A stretch of DNA of 36,018 bases, from the NCBI GenBank assembly GCA_949286015.1, contig CASEBB010000009.1:1-36018 (forward strand), given 5' to 3'. The DNA comes from an uncultured Succinivibrionaceae bacterium (GTDB lineage Bacteria > Pseudomonadota > Gammaproteobacteria > Enterobacterales > Succinivibrionaceae). Both the position numbers and the translations under genes were made by a program. How positions within the stretch are numbered: position 1 is the stretch's first letter; the number at the start of each line of letters is the position of its first letter. Shown piece by piece: positions 11,401 through 17,600 of this stretch. A model generated the notes under the pieces. The model was not told the origin of the DNA and did not search any database. It saw nothing but the letters and a program-made list of their open reading frames with translations.

Positions 11401-13406
11401 TAGCTGCTACGCCAATTGCGGGCACTGGTGCCGACGATGTGGTGGCTGATGCTGACTACGCTGACCTCAATGAGCACTTAGCTCCAGAGGCGAACTTAGC
11501 TGAGGTTAATGCCGCCTCGGACTCTGTCCCTGAAACCACGGGTATTGATGAGGCTGGTGAGCCAGTAGTCGATACTGTGGCTGAGGATGTTACCCCAGCG
11601 GCGGTGGAGCAAGCTGAGGACGCGCTCTTACAAGAGCAAGAAGAGCGTCTGGACACGGAGCCAGTTGCAGTACAGGAAGCTGATGCTGCGCAAACAGCAG
11701 AAGCTCAAGCCCTTGAGGGTGAGCTTGGCAGTGGTATCGTGGAGGATGCTGACTTTGCGCCTGCTCCTGAGGCAGAGGCCGAGCAAGCTTCTGTTGCCGA
11801 GCCGACCTCGGTGGTAGAGCCAGCTGTAGAGCCACAGCCAGAGCCAGAGGTTTCCTCTGTGCCGGAGACTGCTGCTGTAGAGCCACAGCCAGAGCCAGAG
11901 GTTTCCTCTGTGCCGGAGACTGCTGCTGTAGAGCCACAGCCAGAGCCTGCCACTGACAACAGCGCTAACTTAGAGCCACCGCTAAACGGTGATGCTGATA
12001 CGCCATCGATGTGGTCGGTGCCACAGGATGACTTTGATATCAGCAACATCTCCGGTGCACCAAAGCATGTGGAAGCTGAGGGCGAGGCAGAGTTACCTGC
12101 TGCTGATACTGCTGCTGAGGCCACTGCTGCTGACGACTCTGTGACCCCAGAGGAGCCATCAGCAGAGGAGCAATTCCTCAACAGTGCAGGCTTTACCACT
12201 TCGTCTTTTGACGATGAGGCGCTCAGCGCTGCTGCTGATGCTGATACAGCTGATGCTGCTGCCAGCGTGGGCAGCCCAGCTGCGGACAGCACGGCCGAGG
12301 CTGCTTTTGCTGAGCCGGAGATGGCAAGTCCAGAAGTAGCTGACGACCTCTTTACAGAGGAGCCTGCTGTTGCCACGGAGCCTCATGAGTCCGAGCTGAG
12401 CTCGGCGCCAAGCTCTGAGCTGGAAGCGGATCTCGTTGCTGCTTCTGAGCCAACGACTGTAGCTGAGCCTACTGCTGCTGCCGCTGATTTTATGAGCGGT
12501 GGTGACATTGACGCGGTTGCGGGCAGTGATTTGCCGCAGATGTCAGGTGATGAGAGCGCTGCTTACAATGTCGCAAGCGACGCTTTTAACACCGAGGCTG
12601 CTAGCAGTGACGACCTCTTCCTCGACAGTGATGGTCATGTGGGCTATGACGAGAGTGATTTGAGCCAGGTCGATATCAGCGACCTCAAGGCACCAAATCT
12701 GGACGTCTCGCCTGACATTGATGCGCCACTTAACTACGACGGTGTTACCGCCAGCGACCTCATGAATATGATGGATGGCTCAGGTGACCTCGTAGATGGT
12801 GCTGATGCTACGGCAGCTGAGTCTGTAGCTCCTGATGCGGCAGCGCCTGAAGCGCTGGAGACGCAGCCAGCAGCCACGCCAGAGCCAGCCGTGCAGCCAG
12901 AGATGGACGCCTCTGCCCCTAGCGGTGTGGAGACGGAGCAGCACTTTGGTGCAGACATCATGAGCGAGCAGTCGCCTGCGCAGCCAGAGGCAACTCTGGA
13001 TGACAATGGCTTTAGTGGGGAGATTCCTGCTGACTTTAGTAACGAGGACAGCTTAAACTTTGATGACGCATCCTTTACGCAGCATGGCTTTGACACTAAC
13101 AGCTTCCAAGACGCCTTTGATGAGGGCGTAGCTTCGGGAGCGGCTGACTATAGTTGGGATCCTTTCCCTCAATTCCCACAAGGTGAGGAGAGTTCCCAAA
13201 GTGGTGAGGGTGTCGCGCCTGAGGCGGATAACACGCCGAATGAGCAAGACCTCTATAACGAGGCCTTAGCGCACTACGAAAGGGGTGAGTTCCTTGAGGG
13301 TGCGCGCTTAGCGCGTGAGATCCTGTCCCGTACTAAAGACACGTCTTTGGCGGCGGCCACGCAAGACATGATTGACTCTTACGCTGAGGCTTATCCTACT
13401 GCTTAG
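2493..13406 (+). CDS. fimV: Giant FimV/HubP-type polar landmark protein (3637 aa)
   Basis: Architecture follows Vibrio HubP/Pseudomonas FimV: signal peptide (residues 1-23, ending SHAWA), a short 'SISITGPDGE' strand like the 'IQIKGPK' of HubP, a Pro/Ala/Thr linker, a LysM domain (about 140-200; 'QPRDTIWSIA', 'IRRGATLNIP'), a coiled-coil-like stretch (about 335-430), one membrane helix (about 457-482) followed by KRRISRERAN, then about 3100 acidic cytoplasmic residues. The last 55 residues ('NEQDLYNEALAHYERGEF') resemble the TPR-like FimV C-terminal domain. In the family the periplasmic LysM binds peptidoglycan and the acidic tail recruits polarity partners such as ParA-type ATPases. Known members are usually about 700-1800 residues, so this one is exceptional. 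The acidic tail is built from degenerate Ala/Asp/Glu/Pro/Gly repeats. truA, the usual next gene, is absent. ATG 2493 is supported by GGTGG at 2481-2485. Confidence 0.9.
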   Translation: MSLYKHLLAVMITSVFITSHAWAEEDFSISITGPDGEVAAPAPAPRPVQPAPAPAPVVTPPQAQAQTPAPNAGRGITTTTPAAPATVAATTPTTPATTPATPASQVTPPTTPNQGATAPAANTPALGLDGQPLPPNVMAQHMVQPRDTIWSIAHQYSAPYANVNEFQAVASIYRNNRNAFDNDNVNNIRRGATLNIPVAQEMALEQTSTGSQLLSRGTMTLPPLNRGQMPQPGVTVNNNLFIAGQPEAQSEPPVGQPIGVSNNPLIPPLSDGTPVAGSTPTFVARETLLRDVNPVLTPNDGYDNPEAQILSDEQLAAQNANRTQTFVPQLSQSSLDLRAIEQMLDKTERNIQSAQQDIYKRLDNNIQRSAQVARDTAQIAAKEEVSALINHYEQVIAELQQSNNDLRTSLSRIDQQVNQIRGMQLETADSVAALGQRVENEPVASSPFSFGDGMSMSNPITWLLLGFGIIALLLSLGLFLFKRRISRERANRFGYEDDEGDYVDDDDMAMSEIIAQANRETEAAHHSQEKQQKDEPRDEPAVDDAPAPIHDEPVHHDADSFDNGFDNSVGDFADDQHDAPPAKGKQSSAMDFHDEIVMPSAAPLNTAAKSAGANSAARNVGAALAGAVAGAAAGAAMSAAPAAAAPAPRPAPRPAPAPAPQPAPAPAPQPAPAPVSHTPEDEAQAAWDSVSTNASTALDKSAANAAGDEWAQALAEQEAGAQNVDLGGGGHDDAGFGDLGGDAGGFGDAGGFGDAGGADATSGGADGFGDLGGDAGDFGDAGGTDATSGGADGFGDLGGDAGGFGDAGGDAGGFGDAGGDAVAAPAADDAGGFGDLGGDAGGFGDTGGDTGGFGDLGGDAGGFGDAGGDTGGFGDIGGDTGSFGGDAAADGFGDLGGDAGGFGDASGGADGFGDLGGDDGGFGDAGGGDFGDIGADGGFGDASGGDFGSSGFDDLSTGDFGADIGGDDAKQFAASMQGAGGADFPKTDALASPAVNQASAGHNDHQPAAAAAPQDAKSTSTLTTVKEVVVPAAAAAAAGVGAARAAQAAPAAAPAASPAVSDSAPAPAAAAAPETAAPVSPEGAEQAAALDDVDFGALADELDGTDTSAPVSGDSGSEAVAVDGAGADDLAGLEGLEGLGDAADLTAPEDLAAAGLGDENLPAADGADLTGGGLDDLGSLDLPAADAAADAASSSDTAALGGADDLAVLDGLDGLGDAADLTAPEDLAAAGLGDENLPAAADAADLSGVGLDDLGGLEPPLSDADAAAASSGADVALDGADDLAGLDGFGDAADLAAPEDLAAAGLGEELLTPEAGAEAVPELDTEAAAAKAAEPQVVIPDEFPEIAALDAATESGVLPTKPEVQPEQAADTDVAAPEAPAGDAFADFDIDTDQLAAVPTDIDGTPDEIKEMQQALAGDNKDASSELPMPDLSELQEQGQQPDLQSLSDLDSLATATADNNLPEPSAEGDNLSAALAQGPEDSALGAPAATGSDAGSEGDLPGFDAGLSHLSDFEGTEPQPEAEPVIDDSLLGEEELTAPEDLTSFADLSSPEEQSIPDDLNASEELTAPEDLAAFADLNPEAAALPADDATANALGDDLPTEAQDAAAIFGGHDDLFATPEEAAALGEHTQSEALGEVNPAPAHDMAPEVADTVPEMSSEEAMLAQALNGTPEPAAEPDSADSLGAESIGADMAAPADADVDIDAALADSHAGQDPFAAPDDAFAPDGEELPTELDTLSDAFNSDADLDALAQEAMPQAATDEAKDLASVLGTSLEDANLQDMGEPEHDTASALEAEESAPQVDLPMPDLTDLAPEEQDVAAPDDFAADPAALDAGESGVKDLSQVEGVVHGDDSVQGRDFSDMLADVAANAAPEVAPAAPAEAAPAEVEPESAMTAEPDLAAEPLADIMAEPAAPVAEAEPAVPVAEAEVEPAVESAEEPLNADDLFADFGGSDADAEGEGGLQITPAAAADAELAPEPEPAVAAIEPEPEAEATAAPTAASAEEPLSADDLFADFGVNSADADDEGGLQITPASSVEVPERTEAQDDLFAANPADTGSGLGSTAAEANPFAEPAVAADDDNIFSGFTAGADDEEQPLEITPAAGIAPAPSAAEQEAESEPVAEAAPLAPAEPAAAPEPMAIEPMTASSDAESAVEQSPEPASDFAADLTSVPDAAEQLTPEAAPDLTADLESSLATPDLDNIDLEGDLLGTEGGAPEDTAALDADPFASAPMEHEPDLNTAFSATDADLGSDADSSLEDLSLSDDMLAGADLSDSSPETDAVTAEQAEPDFADFVSFAQNAATQQPATDEPAATAAPAAAAAPAASSAFTPNDGDLPLTEEDAASSDVLHHHEDVADSFGEDAAGGEQIEPLAAPENFGAADEAHTSLAEDEMTPAAPLEVEQPAADGSDGGDNIFADSTDATNMVEPEASDTSAADAFSGNLSDLDGESAAHEPEDDFSFVDFAQNLSQQQPAQPQVEDESGDAEDQEALLARDSERELRPDTHEVNKELDDLVQGDFHGFDNFGNEHPISDHEHVDNTLEFPEDGKLDGTYSDADTSFDADASHEILDRLDQVPAEPNLATEPEQAVEPVQVAEPEQVAEPAAPATPEPAVETAAEVAPETVAPAAETVAEPEPEAATVAESATEQAAPVAEPEQAFAEQAEPVAEPEQAAEPAEPEQVAAEPVAPVAEQQAAEPVAAEPSNEIPVADTEPNPEDSSFTEHLDELNDLDNIVNNEFQGLANYVNNHDEERRDEENDLIMPERMPDSESMDLSDDEIDSALEHVGEHAQSDAFAPEEQAPVATPESQESGTDKDFSLDSGEHDDLEQLLNDSDFAGMSTYDELGDEENDDDENDMIIPSAEEQLPESNVADKDFSQAYGDFERHLAEPQAEAAVAADADDSFADLDAAAADTVAPSDIEDAVATAMAEDNGEQVINPAPIEDADVSAEQDIPHAHDAEQLGGDEEVAATPIAGTGADDVVADADYADLNEHLAPEANLAEVNAASDSVPETTGIDEAGEPVVDTVAEDVTPAAVEQAEDALLQEQEERLDTEPVAVQEADAAQTAEAQALEGELGSGIVEDADFAPAPEAEAEQASVAEPTSVVEPAVEPQPEPEVSSVPETAAVEPQPEPEVSSVPETAAVEPQPEPATDNSANLEPPLNGDADTPSMWSVPQDDFDISNISGAPKHVEAEGEAELPAADTAAEATAADDSVTPEEPSAEEQFLNSAGFTTSSFDDEALSAAADADTADAAASVGSPAADSTAEAAFAEPEMASPEVADDLFTEEPAVATEPHESELSSAPSSELEADLVAASEPTTVAEPTAAAADFMSGGDIDAVAGSDLPQMSGDESAAYNVASDAFNTEAASSDDLFLDSDGHVGYDESDLSQVDISDLKAPNLDVSPDIDAPLNYDGVTASDLMNMMDGSGDLVDGADATAAESVAPDAAAPEALETQPAATPEPAVQPEMDASAPSGVETEQHFGADIMSEQSPAQPEATLDDNGFSGEIPADFSNEDSLNFDDASFTQHGFDTNSFQDAFDEGVASGAADYSWDPFPQFPQGEESSQSGEGVAPEADNTPNEQDLYNEALAHYERGEFLEGARLAREILSRTKDTSLAAATQDMIDSYAEAYPTA
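4692..5352 (+). repeat. GGFGD(L/A)GGDA degenerate repeat tract inside fimV
   Basis: About 220 codons (from residue 734) encode roughly 19 copies of an FGD core in Gly/Asp-rich context (GGFGDLGGDAGGFGDAGG and variants). The DNA units are related but synonymously diverged, so the tract is old and maintained rather than freshly expanded. Regular Phe in a Gly/Asp background gives a disordered 'spacer and sticker' composition. Confidence 0.9.
5868..6430 (+). repeat. Three tandem ~76-residue GADDLAGL...APEDLAAAGLG modules inside fimV
   Basis: Modules start at GADDLAG (5868, residue 1126), GADDLAV (6096, residue 1202) and GADDLAG (6327, residue 1279), with periods of 228 and 231 bp. Each holds 'GDAADL(T/A)APEDLAAAGLG'. 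Shorter echoes (EELTAPEDL) occur again near 7100-7215. The acidic amphipathic segments are candidate partner-docking sites. Confidence 0.85.
11826..11946 (+). repeat. Perfect 51-bp tandem duplication inside fimV
   Basis: Two identical 51-bp units (11826-11876 and 11877-11927) and a partial third (to about 11946) encode VEPQPEPEVSSVPETAA repeats. Identity at the DNA level shows a recent slippage or unequal-recombination event, unlike the diverged repeats elsewhere in the gene. Confidence 0.95.
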
Positions 13407-13430
13407 GATAGAGCAGCCGGTGTAAGCAAG

Positions 13431-13475
13431 AGGGCTGTAGTTGCCGTGATGGTAGCTGCGGCCCTTTGTTTTTGT
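13431..13475 (+). terminator. Rho-independent terminator of fimV
   Basis: A 15-bp stem, counting G-U pairs, runs from AGGGCTGTAGTTGCC to GGTAGCTGCGGCCCT around loop GTGAT. It is followed by TTTGTTTTTG, and begins 25 bp after the fimV stop. Confidence 0.85.
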
Positions 13476-13531
13476 GGGGCGCGTTAGTTTGAGCGTCAAG
13501 CACGCTCGATCAAGCGTCATCGTGGGGAAAC

Positions 13532-13624
13532 TGCCTTCCATCAGGTGTTTTACCCTGAGATTAGACGTTTGCTCAGGCTCTACTATCGAGATAAGGCGCC
13601 GTCAGGCGCTTTTAGGTTACCTAC
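13532..13624 (+). repeat. Dispersed ~93-bp intergenic repeat, copy A
   Basis: It matches 26481-26573 with a handful of substitutions and one indel. Shared blocks include ATCAGGTGTTTTACC and a long identical 3' block containing AAGGCGCC-GTCA-GGCGCTTTT, a short hairpin with four Ts. In this copy the outer inverted repeat (TGCCTAC/GTAGGCA in copy B) is decayed. Confidence 0.85.
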
Positions 13625-13648
13625 CGTCTGAAGAGAGGATGAGACTCA

Positions 13649-13713
13649 CCTGTACCATGCATCTCGAGGTGTGTCTTTGCCCTTACGCATCTCATCTGCT
13701 GTCACTTATGAGA
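13649..13713 (+). repeat. 65-bp direct repeat R1, upstream of the M15 gene
   Basis: It aligns without gaps to 14538-14602, with 51 of 65 positions identical by hand count. It starts CCTGTACCATGCATCTCGAGG and ends TATGAGA, 32 bp before the chosen start of the M15 gene. A partial relative lies on the minus strand at 31941-31970. Confidence 0.8.
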
Positions 13714-13745
13714 TCTCTCATTTTCTTCACTTTTGCGGAGCGGCT

Positions 13746-14534
13746 ATGACTGCTATTAGTCCAGAGCGCTATTTAGGTTTAGACACCACCGGCCTTACAG
13801 CCCACACCTGTAGTGAGGGCAGCGGTGCTTATGAGCTCTATGCCACCGAGGGCGCGTGGGCAGCCTTGCACGACTTACAAGCTGATGCCGCTAAACACGG
13901 CTTTTGCGTGCAGCCATGCTCAGCATTTCGCTCCTTTGCCCGTCAAGGCGCTATCGTCGAGGGTAAGTTTACTGGAGCGCGTCCCATCCTTGATCGTAAC
14001 GAGCAGCCTTTGCAGCCAATTCCCTCTGACCCCGTGGCTCGCTTACGCGCTATCTTGCTATTTTCCGCCTTACCAGGCTGCTCCCGCCATCACTTTGGCT
14101 CTGACTTTGATATTTACGACCCGCACTTATTACCTGCAGGGCAAAAGCTGCAGCTCACCGCCCAAGAGTATGCGCAGGGTAGTTACTTTTATGAGTTAGG
14201 GGTGTACTTGCAGGAGAGCCTCTCCCGCTTTGGCTTTGTACGACCGTATATGAGCGCTCCCGCCACGACTGTCACCAACACCGACAGCACCAACAACAGT
14301 AACAGCACTAGCACTCCCCAGAGTGCATCCGGTGCAGAGCAAGAGCAATGGGGCATCGGCCGCGAGCCGTGGCACATCTCGCATCTGGTCTCGGCCCGTG
14401 ACTGTTTGCGTGCTTACGATGCCGAGAGAGCCCTGAGCGAGATTGAGCGCAGTAAGTGGTCTTTTGCGCCTTTTGTGCGGCAGGTGTGGAGTGTGGACTT
14501 AGTGCAGGCGCTGCTACGCCCTGACTGTGCTTAA
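13746..14534 (+). CDS. M15-family zinc carboxypeptidase-like protein
   Basis: This is a 262-residue D-alanyl-D-alanine carboxypeptidase/VanY-like (M15B) protein, expected to cleave peptidoglycan peptides. The signature SRHHFGSDFD (residues 113-122) fits SxHxxGxDxD, with zinc ligands H115 and D122. REPWHIS gives the catalytic Glu207 and third ligand His210. No signal peptide or membrane segment is visible, so it is either cytoplasmic or exported in an unrecognised way. A Ser/Thr/Asn-rich stretch of about 30 residues (roughly 176-203) is inserted just before the EPWH motif, unusual for so compact a fold. ATG 13746 is preceded by GGAG at 13737-13740; an in-frame GTG at 13671 would add 25 residues starting inside repeat R1 and lacks a usable ribosome-binding site. 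It lies after the fimV terminator, so it is a separate unit. Confidence 0.82.
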   Translation: MTAISPERYLGLDTTGLTAHTCSEGSGAYELYATEGAWAALHDLQADAAKHGFCVQPCSAFRSFARQGAIVEGKFTGARPILDRNEQPLQPIPSDPVARLRAILLFSALPGCSRHHFGSDFDIYDPHLLPAGQKLQLTAQEYAQGSYFYELGVYLQESLSRFGFVRPYMSAPATTVTNTDSTNNSNSTSTPQSASGAEQEQWGIGREPWHISHLVSARDCLRAYDAERALSEIERSKWSFAPFVRQVWSVDLVQALLRPDCA

Positions 14535-14537
14535 GAG

Positions 14538-14602
14538 CCTGCACCATTCATCTCGAGGAGTGTATTTGCTATCACGCATCCCCTCTTCCGGCATCTATGA
14601 GA
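14538..14602 (+). repeat. 65-bp direct repeat R2, downstream of the M15 gene
   Basis: Second copy of R1, beginning three bases after the stop codon. The repeat period is 889 bp, so the M15 gene sits exactly between the two copies. Confidence 0.8.
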
Positions 14603-14627
14603 GCAACCATTCTGAGACGGCTACAGG

Positions 14628-17600
14628 TTAGTTGCTAAAGGCCTCAAAGAGGTATTTGTCCTCTCCCGAGAGGTTAGCGTTCGCGTCACTGTGAGTTTGC
14701 TGCTGCTGTAAGAGCTTTTGCTCCTCAAGGTGCTGCGCAAAGAGCTCTTGCAGCAGATGGTGCCGCTGCTGTGGCTCCATGTTATGGAGCTCTTGCGGGT
14801 GCTCAAGTCGCGTGGAGTGTACCGTAAGTAGGGTCAGCTCCGTATCGTTGCCATAACGCAATGGTAAGAACGGATTGGTGCCCGTACCCGTGCTCACATA
14901 GAGCATGGCAATCGGCGATAAGCGGTACAAGCCGTCCAAAAAGCCATTATTGATGTGCGTCGTGATCTCATCCAAGAACTCCACTTGATTAGACAAGACC
15001 GTACCACTTAAGATCAAGTCCGAGCTGTGGTAGCCCGTGGTCTGATACTGACGCGCATTACGCGGTGTATGCGTCAGCACAATGTTAAAGGTGCTGTCTG
15101 GGTCAACCTCAATCTGCCGGTACGAGGGTAAGAACACACCATACTGCGGGGCACTCTCATCGGCAATGCCAATGATCGAGAGCTTTGCGCCCATATAGCG
15201 TATTGTGCGACTCTCATTGAGCAACATATCGAAGTTGTAGCGGCGGTACATGCTTAAGTACTGCTCAAAGTGAATGCTGTAGTCGTGGTCACCAGGAATG
15301 GCGTACACGCCCAGCGGCGCTTTAAGCATGAATAACGGCCGTAAGCCCACCTCACGTGTCCATGGCTCGCCTAAGGCGATATCACCAGTAAAGACAATGA
15401 GATCAGGACGCTGCTTCGTGATCTTCATGACGAGATCAGACATGTGCTGGCGGTTGTACATCGCACTGGCATTGAGATTACTGATCTGCATGATGCGCAT
15501 GCCATCAAAGGCCTGTGGCACATTCAGCTCTACCGTGACATAGTTGATCTGCGGCAGCATCATGATTTTGGCGGTGCTGATACAGGCCATAACCAGACTG
15601 AGCGCTAAAAAGAGATAGCCTGCACGGCGTACCGTCAGCGCCAGAATGTTGCCGAGGTACTGCTTTAAGTTCGCTCTAAACTTCGTGTAGAGCGGGCTAT
15701 TCATCTGCTGGAGCTGCTCAGCGCTATAGACATGCACCTTAGAGCCATCATAGGTGGCAGTGCCATTACCAGTGCCACCAGCGCCAGCACCATGGACCGA
15801 GGCGGCAGACAGTGGCGAGTGACTGATCACCTTAACATTGCCTTGCGCATCCACGCGCACCTCTCCTGAGGCAAACACAGTGGCATCAGCATTAATGCTG
15901 CGGGTGTGGTCAGCATTGACCTGAGTCTCATCACGTAAGTCGCTGGCAAAAGAGGCAATAGCGGTCGCTTGGCGCTGCTCATCCTCAGATAACGCGGCTA
16001 AGTCGGAATAGACATCATGTGCCTGCGGATGCGCTTTATGCCCATGGCTCACGTTGTGTCGTACCCACGCATACTTTGGGTCAATTAAGCTGTTGTCGCC
16101 TGATTGCTGGGCCGTAAAGATATCGTGCTCGGTTTGCATTACCAGCTGACGCACCGCGCGTGGTAAGACCTTAAAATCAAAGCCTAAGTGCACTTTGGCG
16201 CGCGCCGAGAGCGCCATGCTGGCACCATCAGCAGCGATATTGGCAATCAGCGTCTGGTGGTTGCTACAGCTCTCTTCAGGCGTTTGCAGTATTTTCTTGT
16301 TAGCCGCCTCTACCGCAGCAATGTTGGCATTAGTCGCGGTGAGTGTAGCAGGGGCAATATGAGCCATGGCGGCCGTAGCAGCAGTCACCACTGCGGCCTG
16401 TTGTTGCGGTTGTTGTGTCGCTTGCTGCCAGCAGCGGTGTAAAGGATAGTGATTCTCCGCTGCACTGCTCTGTACACAAGGCGCGGCCTTTTGGGCTGTC
16501 TCTTGGGTTGCGGACGCAGGCTGCTGGGTCTCGATTTCTGCTAGAGAGTGCAGCGCGAGGTAGTTGCTTACTTCAAGGGCCGCATCTGTAGCGCCCATCA
16601 TGAGATCGGACGAAGCGAAGTCTGCCTCCACAGAGGCGCTCTGAGAGGCATGAGCAGCATGAGGCAGAGGATGCGACGTCTCTGGCACAATGTCAGAAGC
16701 AGAAGCTGTCGTAGCCACAGTAGCAGCTGCCGCTGCGGCGGCAGCGGCCTGATCACGCGCCACTTGCGCTTGCACGCTTGGGTGCACCGTATTCTCCCAC
16801 ACGCCACGCACAGTAGTGCTCGACTCGGGATTTTGCGCGGAGCGGGTTTGTGCCGCCGCTTGCTCTTGAGCCCATTGCTGCTGACTGCGTAAGCTAATGT
16901 ATTGCTCAGGCCGTGGAATATTGGCCCGCACGCCCTCAGTAAAGGTCATGGCGCTGCCATCAATAGCCGTACCGGCCTGCTTTGCAGGAGCTTGCTCCTT
17001 AACAGGAAGATGGGCCTCAGGCACCTTAGCAAGGGCCGCCTCTAAGCTGCCGTCCTTACTGTTAGAACGGCGCAGCATGTCAGAGAGCTTAGGCAGAGGC
17101 AGCTGATTGTTAAGATAGTCGCGGTACGAGCTATCGAGGTACTCATCAGCTGTGGCCGCCGTAGTGTAGGTGCCATCGCGCTCGGCGCGCTTTGGCAACT
17201 CCCGTGGGTAAGGCGTGCCATCAGGGGCAATAAAGCGCGTCTCTGCATCCACCTGCGCAGGCTCAAGTGGCTGCAGGGTAGGCGCAGAGAGGGCGTCACG
17301 GCGCTCTTGGCTGCCTTGCGCGGCATAGACGGCAAGGCGCTTTAACGTACTCTTACGTGAGGTCTTACCATTGGCATCCTGCTCAATAAAGTTGTCCCAG
17401 TTAATGTTGTACTCATCGTAGGAGTTGTCAGGCGTATCAATGGTATAGCTGGTCGAGGCGTTAGCACCGCTGCCTTGGGAGACTGCACTGCTGTAGGCCA
17501 CATTGGTGTTAGGCACCAAGTTTACAGGCTCTACAGAGGCGTTTGCTTGTACCTGCTCGCGTTGCCGCATGGTCTCTTGCAGGCCGCGTAAGCGCGCTAA

